From Hordeum vulgare subsp. vulgare (Eukaryota; Streptophyta; Magnoliopsida; Poales; Poaceae), in contig NC_058519.1 of the NCBI RefSeq assembly GCF_904849725.1, forward strand, positions 188,531,703 through 188,595,702: 64,000 bases of DNA. Reading direction: 5' to 3'. The stretch's first letter is position 1, and each line of letters starts with the position of its first letter. The position numbers were made by a program, and so were the translations under genes. Positions 1 to 10,460 of this stretch are shown here, piece by piece. A model generated the notes under the pieces. The model had not been told where the DNA came from. It ran no database searches and saw only the letters and a list, made by a program, of their open reading frames with translations.

Positions 1-865
1 AAAAAGAGGCCAAAGTTGCCGACAAAAAAAAGAGATATGGAAAGATGCCAAAGAGCCCAAGCAAAAAAAAGAGAGAAAAAGAGAGAAGGGACAATGCTAC
101 TATCTTTTCCACACTTGTGCTTCATAATAGCACCATGTTCTTCATGATTGAGAACTTCTCGTTTTGTCACCACCATATGCTAGTGGGAATCTTCATTATA
201 TAACTTGTCTTGTATATTCCAATGATGGGCTTCCTCAAAATTGACCTAGGTCTTCATGAGCAAGCAAGTTGGATGCACACCCACTAGTTCTCCTTTTGAG
301 CTTTCACATACTTATAGCTCTAGTGCATCCTTTGTATGGCAATCCCTACTCATTCACATTGATATCTATTAATGGGCATCTCCATAGCCCTTTAATACGC
401 CGAGTCAATGTGACCATCTCCTCCTTTTTGTCTCACAACCACCACCACACTCTATTCCACCATAGTGCTATATCCATGGCTCACGCTCATGTATTGCGTG
501 AGAGTTGAAAAAGGTTTGAGAAAGTAAGAGTGCGAAAAAAATACTTGGCCAATACCGGGGTTGTGCATGATTTGAATTAGCTGTGTGAGGATGATGGAGC
601 ATAGCCAGACTATATGATTCTGTAGGGATAACTTTCTTTGGCCTAGTTATTTTAAAAGTTCATGATTACCTTGCTAGTTTGCTTGAAGTATTATTGTTTT
701 CATGTCAATAGCAAACTATTGTTTTGAATCTTACGGATCTGAACATTCATGTCACATGAAAGAAGTTACAAAGGACAACTATACTAGGTAGCATTCCACA
801 TCAAAATTTCAGTCTTTATCACTTCCCTACTCGAGGACGAGGAGGAGTTAAGCTTGGGGATGTTT
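1..865 (+). mobile_element. Athila-like gypsy element I, 3' internal tail (partial)
   Basis: Non-coding 3' portion of a Ty3/gypsy element that enters from beyond the left edge. It runs into a purine-rich stretch (AAGCTTGGGGATG, 852-864) that serves as the polypurine tract immediately before the LTR beginning TGATACGTCTCC. The same tail recurs at 4336-5449 with the same landmarks (GGGACAATGCTACTAT, CATTCCACATCAAAA, CTACTCGAGGACGAG). Short open frames here lack retroelement motifs and do not stay open in the second copy, so I treat the stretch as untranslated. The Athila-like assignment rests on memory of Triticeae elements with this LTR start and long 3' untranslated tails; no protein domain is visible to confirm the lineage. 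Confidence 0.7.
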
Positions 866-2373
866 GATACGTCTCCAATGTATCTACAGTTTTTCATGGT
901 TCCATGCTATTATCTTGTCAAACTTTGGATGTTTTGTATGCCTTTTATATGTTTTTTGGGACTAACTTATTAACTCAGTGCCACGTGCCAACTCCTGTTT
1001 TTTCGTGTTTTTGAGCCTTTTCAGAGGAGGATTTTAAACGGTGTCCAAACGGAATAAAACTTCCGAAAATATTATTTCCGAAACAGAAGATACGCACGGG
1101 ACGTGAGAACCAAGGAAGAAGCCACCAGGAAACTCCACAGGCCCTCTAGGCGCGGCCAGGGGGGCCCGCGCCTAGCAGGCTTGTGGGCCCCCTGTGGCTC
1201 CTCTGCCCTACCTCTTCTGCCTATAAATTCCTAAAAATTCCAAAACTGCGAGAGAGATCCACGAAAATACTTTTTTGCCGCCGCAAGCTTGTGTCTCCGC
1301 AAGATCCCATCTGGGGCATGTTCTGGTGCCTTGCCGGAGGGGGGATTCAGATACGGAGGGCTTCTTCATAAACACCATGACCTCTCCGATGATGAGTGAG
1401 TAGTTCACCATAGACCTTCGGGGCCATTGATAGTAGCTAGATGGCTTCTTCTCTCTCTTGGATCTTCAATACAAAGTTCTCCATGATCTTCATGGAGATC
1501 TATCCGATGTAATCTTCTTTGCGGTGTGTTTGTCGAAATCTGATGAATTGTGGATTTATGATCAGATTATCTATGAATCTTATTTGAGTTTCTTCTGATC
1601 TCTTATATGCATGATTTCATATCCTTGTAATTCTCTTCGAGTTGTGGGTTTTGTTTGGCCAACTTGATCTATGATTCTTGCAATGGGAGAAGTGCTTGGT
1701 TCCGGGTTCATACCGTGCGGTGACCTCACCCAGTGACAGAAGGGGTAGCGAGGCACGCATCATGCTATTTCCATCAAGGCTAAAAAGATGGGGTTTTCAT
1801 CATTGGTTCGAGTTTATCCCTCTACATCATGTCATCTTGCATAAGGCGTTACTCTGTTCGTCATGAACTCAATACAATAGATGCATGTCGGATAGCGGTC
1901 GATGTGTGGAGTAATAGTAGTAGATGCAGAAAGTATCGGTCTACTTGTCTCGGACGTGATGCCTATATGTATGATCATTGCCTTAGATATCGTCATGACT
2001 TTGCGCGGTTCTATCAATTGCTCGACAGTAATTTGTTCACCCATAGTATTATTTGCTATTTTGAGAGAAGCCTCTAGTGAACACTATGGCCCCCGGGTCT
2101 ACTTCACACCATATTTTCAGCCTTACACTTTTACTTCGTTGCACTTTCCGCCTTGAAATCTCACTTTGCAATCAATCTTGAAGGGATTGACAACCCGTTT
2201 ATAGCATTGGGTGCAAGCTCGTTTGTGTTTGCGCAGGTACTCTAGACACTTGGCGCGATTCTCCTACTGGATTGATACCTTGGTTCTCAAACTGAGGGAA
2301 ATACTTACTGCTCCTGTGCTGCATCACCCTTTCCTCTTCAAGGAATAAACCAACGCAAGCTCAAGAGGCAGCA
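866..2373 (+). repeat. 3' LTR of Athila-like element I
   Basis: LTR of about 1.5 kb starting TGATACGTCTCCAATG and ending AAGAGGCAGCA. A TATA-like motif (CTATAAATTC) lies near 1221, followed by a probable leader. It aligns along its length with the LTR at 5450-6995; shared landmarks include GATGCCTATATG, CAATTGCTCGACAGTAATTTG and CCCCCGGGTCTA. It ends exactly where sequence of the B-family LTR begins (GTCAC at 2374), which suggests insertion into a B-type LTR. The 5' partner and the left target duplication lie outside the window. Start and end were chosen from the repeat boundaries shared by the two copies. Confidence 0.8.
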
Positions 2374-4335
2374 GTCACTCCTGGATATTTGTCCTTGACT
2401 CCCTACGGGAAAGCAATCCGGGATCAAACATTCCAGTTAAGTAACAATTGAAGTGGTATAAGATCGGGGCACAACTCCAAGTCGTCGTGTAACCGTGGAC
2501 ATGGCTATTCGAGTAGTTAATTTTCTTCCCTGCAGGAGCGCACCACAGTACCCAACATGCTTGATAAACTCTGGCCGATCACACTTTCCTGGTTGATGCC
2601 CGACCTCGAAATATCAACACATCACAGCCCTACATAGGCTCAACGGAGAGGCCAGCCCGCCAGTCCAAATCCTAAACGCGTAGGGGTGATAGGCCAATCA
2701 CCCTTTATTCTCCTACACAATGCAAGGGCTACAGATGTCAGCCCTCGCACGTCTTATACAAGAACGATGCCTATCCGGAGCAATCGGGCACGCGCCGCTC
2801 CATTGGTGACGCGTGAAGACCTTCGGTTGAAACCATGACGTCGAGTACCCATAATTTCTCCCACGTGAAGGTTAGTGCGAAAAGGTCTCTCGACCAACTC
2901 AGATCAAATACCCAAACCATTAGCATTTTATTAATTGCGGTGACGAGCAGAACAAGATAAATGGGCCCGTCGCCCCGTCTCGAAGATGTGTGGCAACGGC
3001 CCAGAATGCCCGGTCACGCCCCGTCACAACGACGGGGGAATCCACCCGCAACACTCCTTTCATGTTCCGAGTAGTAAGGTCAAATAACTGTGTGGTTGTA
3101 ACATCAGAGGGATCCGAGGTATCACCCTCAATTGATTTCAAACGATGTAATCATCAAGGTGGCCAGGGAGGAATCACCCTCAAGGGACCAACTTGATGGG
3201 TTGTATGACAGACTCATTTTCAAAGGTGGTGAAGGAGGAATCACCCTTCGGGAACCACTGCTAGTCAACCACACTACAACGCTAACATCGAAGTACGTAA
3301 TGAGGTGTCACCCTTCGTACTTGATGGTAGCTCTACACAGTCATACAACTAAGGGGGTGTGAGTGATGTGACGGGTCTTGGCTTGTCAATCAGGAGATCG
3401 AGACCTTGATGAAAAAGTGAGGGCAACTGGACTAAGGGGTGAATGGGGATCACTGCTCCACTTATGCTAAACATTTAAAGGGCAGTAGAGTAATGTAGAA
3501 GTGCATAAAAAATAGGCTATGCATCAGAATAGGAACTATCTACAAAAGTAGTAATATTCTCATGCAAGCAAGAGGGAGAATGAATAGGCGGTATAGGAAT
3601 GATCAAGGGGGGGGGGGGGGGTTGCTTGCCTTATTTCATCCGAATTACGGATTATTTTCTATTAATTTTCAAAGTATTCATAATATTCAGGAATTGTTTT
3701 ATTTATTTGTTTGATATATCCAAAATAGTAGAAATAATTTTTATACCCAGAGCTAGCCACCCACAGTCAATGACATGTGGGGCCAGGGGCCGAGTCAACA
3801 GCCGAGTCTGCAATCAACTTGATGGTTGACTAGTCAAACTTACACATGGGTCCCACGTGTCATAAACATAGTAGTTTACACAATTAATTAAATTCAGCTA
3901 ATTAACTAAGTAACCAGATTAAGTTAAGCTAATTAGATTTAGCTTAATTAAGTTAATTACTTAACTTATTAATTAATTGATTAATTATTTTATGTTATTA
4001 CTAAATTTTTATAAATACACATTTTTATCTTTTTTTAAACAAGGCATGGGCCCTAGTTGTCATTGAGCGAGGGGGTCAGTGGGGATTAGCCCCATTAAAC
4101 AGATCGGGCCGGGGCGCTAGGCACGCACAAGCCACGAACAGCAACAACGATGGCACGGGAGCGGACGTCACCAGGCAACGATAGCAGCAATGTGCGTGCA
4201 AGAGAGGGTAGCAGCAACGCAACACGCACGAGGGGAGCGGGCTCGGGGGCGAGGTGAGGAGGCCACGGAAGCGCGATGGCCGACGGTGGAAGGGCTGCTG
4301 GTGGCAGAGGGCATCTCACCCTTCCACCTTTGCTA
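2374..4335 (-). repeat. Truncated LTR of the element B family
   Basis: About 2 kb that follows the B-family LTR (38014-42045) starting roughly 670 bases into it. Shared blocks include TTCCAGTTAAGTAACAATTG, GGCACAACTCCAAGTCGTC and the repeated phrase GAGGAATCACCCTC. The match fades in the GC-rich section after about 4070, so the right boundary is approximate. It is flanked by Athila-like LTR on the left and an Athila-like tail on the right, giving a sandwich of fragments with no partner LTR in view. Strand is given as the coding direction of the intact B element. It carries no genes. Confidence 0.7.
3607..3621. repeat. Poly-G run inside the B-type LTR fragment
   Basis: A run of about 15 G residues after GATCAA. 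The equivalent site in the complete B LTRs has only four to five G. This is a local homopolymer expansion and a likely spot for assembly or read errors. Confidence 0.8.
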
Positions 4336-5449
4336 CCCTCTCTAGTACAGGGTAACTTTCGCTGGTACATTAAACCCACCTTCCTCAAAATGGCCACCAT
4401 ATCTATCTCTTATGGCATTTTCATAGCCATACCGAGATATATTGCCATGCAACACCACCGTTCCTTTTTTATGACATGCACCATCACTTCCATATTTCTT
4501 ATAGTCATATTTCGTTCTAGATAACGAGTTGTAATCTTTGATTTGTAAGTAAATAAAAGTGTGATGATTTGCATTATTAGATAATTTTCCCGTGTGTGAA
4601 AAGGATGATGGAAGCTATGATTTCCTCACAAGCTGGGATGAGTCTCCGGACTTTACAAAAAATAAAAGAGGCCATCGAAGCCCATATAAAAAAATAAAAG
4701 AGGCCAAAGATGCCCACCCAGAAATGAGAGAAAGAGAGAAGGGACAATGCTACTATTTTTTCCACACTTGTGCTTCAAAGTATCACTATGTTCTTCATAG
4801 AGAGTCTCCTATTTTGTCACTTTCATATAACTAGTGAAATTTTTCATCTTATGCACAACCACTTAGTTTTCTAATTGAGTTTTCATACATTATAACTCTG
4901 GTGCATTTGTTACATGGCAATCCCTACTCACTCACATTGATATCTATTGATTGGCATCTCCATAGCCCATTGATATGCCTAGTTGATGTGAGACTATCTA
5001 CTCATTTATTTTCTCTTGCAACCTCCCTCATATTCTATTCCATCTATAGTGTTATATCCATGGCTCATGCTCATGTATTGGGTGAGAGTTGAAAAGGTTA
5101 GAGAACTTAAAAAGTGTGAAACAATTGCTTGACTTTCATCGGGGTTGTGCATGATTTAGGTACTTTGTGTGGGGAAGATGGAGCATAGCTAGACCATATG
5201 ATTTTGTAGGGATAACTTTCTAAGGCCATGTTATTTCGAAAGGACGCAATTGCCTAGTTACTACGTTTGAATTATTATTGTTTTTATGTCAATATTAGAC
5301 GTTTGTTTTGAATTTTATGGATTTGAATATTCATGCCACAATAAAGGATATTGCATGGATAAGTATGTTAGGTAGCATTCCACATCAAAAATTCTGATTT
5401 TTATCATTTACCTACTCGAGGACGAGCAGGAATTAAGATTGGGGATGCT
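4336..5449 (+). mobile_element. Athila-like gypsy element II, truncated 3' internal tail
   Basis: Second copy of the same family tail as at 1-865. It begins abruptly near 4336 at a junction with the B-type LTR fragment and starts further upstream in the element than the part of copy I seen here. It ends in GGGGATGC just before the LTR. It holds no coding domains. Because the 5' part of the element is absent, this copy was truncated before or during the surrounding insertions. Confidence 0.7.
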
Positions 5450-6995
5450 TGATACGTCTCCAATGTATCTATCATTTTTTATTGTTCCATGCTATTATAT
5501 TATGTGTTTTGTATGTTTTATATGCATTAATATGCCATTTTATATTATTTTTGGGACTAACCTATTAATCTAGAGCCTAGTGCCACTTTCCCTTTTTTCC
5601 TTGTTTTTGAGTGTTGCATATAAGGAATATTAAACGGAGTCCAAACGGAATAAAGTCTCCGGAATGATTTTCTTGGACCAAAAGAAACCTGCCAGACTTG
5701 GAGAGGGGGACAGGAGACCTGCTGGGAGACAACAAGCCTGCAGGGCATGCCCTAGGGGGAGCGCACCCCTGGCCTGTGACCCCACGGAAGCCCTCCTAAC
5801 CCTACTCCTCCTCCTATAAATTCCCAAATATTCCCCCAATACGAAAAGAGAAAGAAAAAATACTTTTCTGCCGCCGGGAGACTCTGTTCCCGTGAGATCC
5901 AATCAGGGAGCCTTTTCCGGTAATCCTTCGGAGGGGGAATCGATCACGGTGGGCATCTACATGAACTCCATTGCCCTTCCGATGATGTGTGAGTAGTTCA
6001 CCACAGACCCACGGTTCCAAAGCTAGTAGCTAGATGGCTTCTTTTCTCTCTTTGTTCTTCAATACCATGCTCTTCATGATCTTCATGAAGATCTATCCGA
6101 TGTAATACTCTTTTGCAGTGTGTATGTCGAGATACGATGAATTGTGGGTTTATGTTAAGATTACCTATGAATATTATTTGAATCTTCTCTGATTTCTTAT
6201 ATGCATGATTTCATATCTTAGCAAGTCTCTTCGAGTTATTAATTTGGTTTGGCCAACTAGATTGGTAATTCTTGCATTGGGAGAAGTGCTTAGTTTTGGG
6301 TTCAATCTTGCGGTGTCCTCACCCAGTGAGAAAGTACTTGTAGCGAGGCACGTATTGCATTGTTGCCATGAAGGATAAAAAGATGGGGTTTTCATCATGT
6401 TGCTTGAGTTTATCGCTCTACATCATGTCATCTTACCTAATGTATTACTATGTTCTTCATGATGTGTGGAGTCGGTTGATGAAGAATCATTTCAGTCTAC
6501 TTGACAAGGACGTGGTGCCTATATGCATAATCATTGCCTTGGATATCTTCATAGTTATTCACTTTTCTATCAATTGCTCGACAGTAATTTGTTTACACAC
6601 CGTATTATTTTCCTTCATGAGAGAAGCCTCTAGTGAAACCTATGTCCCCCGGGTCTATTTTCCATATTATACTTTCACATCTATAAACCAAAAATACTAA
6701 AAATATATTGCTGCCATTTATTTACTTTTGTTTTACTTTTCGTTCTAGCAATCTTGTATATCTATCTCTATCATATCTCATCCTTGCAAATACCCATGAA
6801 GGGATTGACAACCCCTTTTTTAGCGTTCGGTGCAAGTGTTTGATTGTTTGTGTAGGTGCGAAGATTGGGGCCTTGCTTGTTCCTTGTACTGGATTGATAC
6901 CTTGGTTCTCAAAGAACTGAGGGAAATACTTATCTACTTTGATGCATCACCCTTTCCTCTTCAAGGGAAAACCAACACAAGCTCAAGAAGTAGCA
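5450..6995 (+). repeat. 3' LTR of Athila-like element II
   Basis: LTR of about 1.55 kb starting TGATACGTCTCCAATG and ending AAGAAGTAGCA, homologous to 866-2373 throughout but clearly diverged. A TATA-like motif (CTATAAATTC) near 5814 sits at the equivalent place. The following bases AGGTA could be the target duplication, but the left end is lost so this cannot be tested in the window. Confidence 0.8.
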
Positions 6996-7639
6996 AGGTA
7001 GAGAAAAACCTCTCTCGATGTGAGTGATCGAAAGAACTCACTCGTCGTTATGGGGTGCCTGCTCAACCTCAACGTCACCGGGCAGTTGCCAGCTCCCTTG
7101 AGTGATCAAACCTTCGCCATCTAGCTCCAGTAGCATCCCCTCCGTGATTAGGGACGGCATCCAGTCGCCCTAGATCCATCCTCGCAGGAGCACTCCCGGG
7201 CTCGAGGAGGATCCATGCGACCCCTTCTTGGCACGCTCGGCCCTCGAAGTTGCTCCCTTCACCATGGCAGAAGACGGAGTGCTCGGGGCCGGAGGTCGAC
7301 GGAGGCGGTCAAAGGTTTTTGCTTTTTTGTGGTGAGAGGAGAAAACGGAGATGTGGAGGACGCGATTCAGAGGCGCGTTTCTCTCCCTCCTCAGCCTCAC
7401 GCCTTAAATACCCAACGACAAGATTCCCACTCGAGCACATAGCCGGCGAGAGGAAGATCTGAGGTATCCCGAGGATCACACACTGTAGCATGACGGCAAC
7501 ATCACATGCACGGAAATCAGGACACTGTCCACTACTTCCACTACCCACGTGTCTCTGCCGTAACAGCTACCCCCGCTCGCACTCCATCAATTTCAAAAGT
7601 TGCAAAAAATCCATCCATCGTCATATACCGATTGGATTC
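6996..7639. other. Unassigned sequence between two LTRs
   Basis: About 640 bases with a GC-rich patch (7080-7320). Several short open frames occur, but none has recognisable motifs or biased composition beyond the GC content. It may be internal or LTR sequence of a decayed element. I see no gene here. Confidence 0.5.
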
Positions 7640-8616
7640 CGTATTCACGGTGTGAGATGAGGTGTGCCCAATAGTATTTTCGCACAACCCCATACGGGGT
7701 CCCGATCAGTCGGGAAATCGATGAGGGCCACCTGATCGTGCTTACCGAAAGGAGAGTCAATATCTGTCTCAACTCACTGGTTGACTACGCGGAACTCAGA
7801 GCTCTTGTTCACCAAACTCGTGGAATCTATCTTCCCGAAAGATAATCCATCACTACCGACTACAGACATACCCATATGACTGGGCAGTCGGAACTCATGA
7901 CTCTTGAATCTATGGAGGTTTGCCGAGAGTCCGAATGACGGGGCCCCGAGCCGCAGCCCGGGAATATCCAAAGACATTGACGGGAGTCATTCACTCGGTC
8001 TGGAAAACCTCAACCGATTCAGGGACTACTAATGGGTTTGTACATTAGGGGTAGGCCTACGGACCTGCTTCCTTGCGCCTACGTAGGACCCCTTATGGAC
8101 ACCAGTGTCTGCAAAGTCAGCACCACAGCCTCGACCTAACTCGGTTCAGCAACCGTCACTCGATCTGTCTGGAGTAACTCGGATCCCCTTACTCTAGTAG
8201 GACACATCATGTCACTCGGACTACAACAAGGAGAAGGCACCGAAGAGGCTGCAACAGCTAAGGACTTAACTCATCACATGAAGAGCAGTGAAGACTCACG
8301 TTACCAGTAACACCCATTGTTAAAGCTGCCGTTTCTAGTAACTTCCCCGCTTATTAGCATTAACTGCCTTGTAATCAAGCTCAGCCGATCATGGTATGCA
8401 CTATATAAGCCACCCCGGGCTCCAGCTCAAGAGTTAAGCACCTTGTAATCTTTTACACAATAATAAGAAAACATCAGCCTCAGGGCTCAAGATGTAGGGC
8501 TATTACCACTTCCGAGTGGGGCTGAACTCGTACATCAGAGTGCATCCACTGCGCCTAGCTAGACTTCGGCCATTCGTTCGTACCCCTAGGTACTATTGTC
8601 AGGATCATTCCCATAA
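7640..8616 (+). repeat. Probable LTR 3' portion of a decayed gypsy-type element
   Basis: A TATA box (CTATATAAGCC, 8401) is followed by an A-rich possible polyadenylation region (AATAATAAGAAAA, about 8459). It continues into a block ending CATTCCCATAACA near 8616, after which AGTTTTCG loosely resembles the start of a primer-binding site. This promoter-to-terminus layout is that of an LTR. No left boundary or partner LTR was found, so the extent and family are uncertain. Confidence 0.4.
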
Positions 8617-8618
8617 CA

Positions 8619-8839
8619 GTTTTCGTCTAGTTACCTTTGTCGCCAGCTTCCTATGGCACCAAATGGCAAAATTCTATACTGTCTTCTATCGCGTGGCAGA
8701 TGGCAAATGACCTCTTTACCGGCGCAAGCTATAGTGGAAATTTTGCCGTCCACCAGCGGACGGTGAAGGTCTTTGCTGTCCGTGGAGTGGACCTTTGCCG
8801 TCTGCCATGGCAGACGACAAAAAGTTGATTCCTGTAGTG
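8619..8839. mobile_element. CACTA transposon end fragment
   Basis: Ends in TTGATTCCTGTAGTG at 8839; read on the other strand this is CACTACAGGAATCAA, the canonical CACTA terminus. Upstream lie repeated TTTGCCGTC or CAGACGGCAAA-type motifs in both orientations, the subterminal signature also seen in the CACTA element at 31523-36450. The other terminus is missing, so this is a truncated relic. It abuts the copia LTR at 8840 directly. Confidence 0.7.
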
Positions 8840-9791
8840 GATAGTTCTGAACTAGCAGGGTGTGCACACTTAAGGTTCGGTGATGATTTGGTATTAACGA
8901 TTTATGTGTGTTGATAGACGAAAGTTGTTCGGAGTCCTGGATGAGATCACGGACATCACGAGGAGCTCAGGAATGGTTCGGAGGTAAAGATTGATATATA
9001 GGAAGTTGGTATTCAAGGTCCGGAAAAGTTCCAGGATATGCCGGATTTGTGATGGGAGTGCCCAGAGTGTCCCGGGTGTCCACCGGGAGGGTCCACCTAC
9101 CATAGATGGCCCCATGGGCTGTGAGAGGGGGGTCCGCCAGCCCCTGGTGGACTGTACTCCCCTCCCACCAAGGCCCATGCCACGGAAGGTAGGGGCTAAG
9201 CCCACATAGGGGCCCGCCATCCTTGCCTTGGGTGGCACGTCACCCTATGGGGCCTCCGCACCCAACCCCTTGGCCGCCGCCCCCCGTACAAAAGGTGGGA
9301 ACCCTGGCTGAGCCGACCTCCTCCTCTCCTCCTATATACATGAGAGGGGAGGGAGGGCTGCAACACACACGCCATGGCCCAACCCCTCCCTCACCCTCTA
9401 GATCGTCTCCTCCTCTAGTTTTCTCGGCGTTACTTGGCGAAGCCCTATCGGGAAGCTACTCCACCAACACCGCCACACCATCGCGTTGCCGGGGAACTCA
9501 TATACCACTCCTCCCTCACTTGCTGGATCGAGGAGGCGAAGATGTAATCAAGGTGTACGTGTGCTGAACTCGGAGGTGTCGGCCATTTGGCGCTCGATCG
9601 GGAGTTCATGGGATGGATCGTGATAAGATCGCGAAGACGTACCACTACATCAACCACGTTCTTTAATGCTTCCTCTTAGCGATCTACAAGGATATGTATA
9701 TTCAATCTCTCCTCTCATAGATGTGCATCTCCTAGATTAATCTTGATGAGCGTAGGAATTTTTTTTGTTTCACAAGCAACGTTCCCCAACT
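8840..9791 (-). repeat. Copia (Angela/WIS/BARE-type) LTR fragment
   Basis: Read on the minus strand it begins near 9791 as GTTGGGGAACG, close to the well-known TGTTGGGGAACG start of Triticeae Angela/WIS/BARE1 LTRs. It then follows that LTR's typical order: a stretch matching GGTTGATGTAGTGG, a TATA-like box (ATGTATATAGGAGG, about 9327-9340), and GTCCGTGATCTCATCCAGG. The distal part is cut off at 8840 by the CACTA fragment. The family call rests on remembered consensus sequence. No polyprotein is present. Confidence 0.7.
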
Positions 9792-10455
9792 GCTCTGTTG
9801 TACCGCCACTATCATTGCTCATGTGCTTAAAGTAAACGGTCATCGGTGGAGCACAGTACACAGCGGGAGATGGTGAAGGGATCCATGAGATCGTGGATGG
9901 GCGTCACCGTCGGTGGTGCGGCACAAAATAGGAAGGCGGGCGCAAGCACAAGTGAGGGAGGACTTGTGTGCGGCCGAGCAGGGGTCACGATCTTGTGGTC
10001 GTGGCACGCCCGATATCCACGGACTAGTAGGGTAGGAGGCCCTTCACCGGATCCGGTGACCTGCGGTGCAGCCTCATGGTGTCCCAGGTTGCGCTCACCT
10101 AGAAGTCCAAGATTGTACCCTCAACTTCCATTGGACAAAGATGACCTCGCCGTGTTGCGCGACCCCGTCAGGATAGGCGGCGAGTGCGAGGGCTACCTAT
10201 CGGGCACAGTGGCTCCGAGACCCGGCAGACTACCCAGGCAGGAGGCCCTTTGTTGGATTCGATGGTTCGTGCTGCCTCTTCTCCGATAGGTTGTGTCATC
10301 TCCCTTGTATCTCGTTCGGGAGGTAGGAGATGAAGAGAGGATAGATATATTTTGTTCTTTTTCTTCTTCTGCTCGGATCCATGCATAAGTGAGAACAGGT
10401 GGTCATGTTTTTTCGCAGGAACCCAAACATAAAGAAGAGAGGGTGCGCCTCCTAC
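9792..10455. other. Unassigned DNA left of composite A
   Basis: About 660 bases, GC-rich on the left. A 147-codon open frame (9846-10289, plus strand) shows no recognisable domain and has no counterpart across the A insertion, so I do not call it a gene. This DNA and the DNA from 30182 rightwards would have been contiguous before element A inserted. Confidence 0.5.
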
Positions 10456-10460
10456 TACCA
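10456..10460. repeat. Target site duplication, left copy (TACCA)
   Basis: TACCA directly before the LTR start TGTCGGGACC; an identical TACCA follows the right LTR at 30177-30181. Five bases is the expected length for Ty3/gypsy integration. Confidence 0.88.

Noticed and set aside
9846..10289. 147-codon plus-strand frame
   Set aside because: No motif, GC-rich region and no sign of homologue or splice structure; retained only as unassigned DNA.
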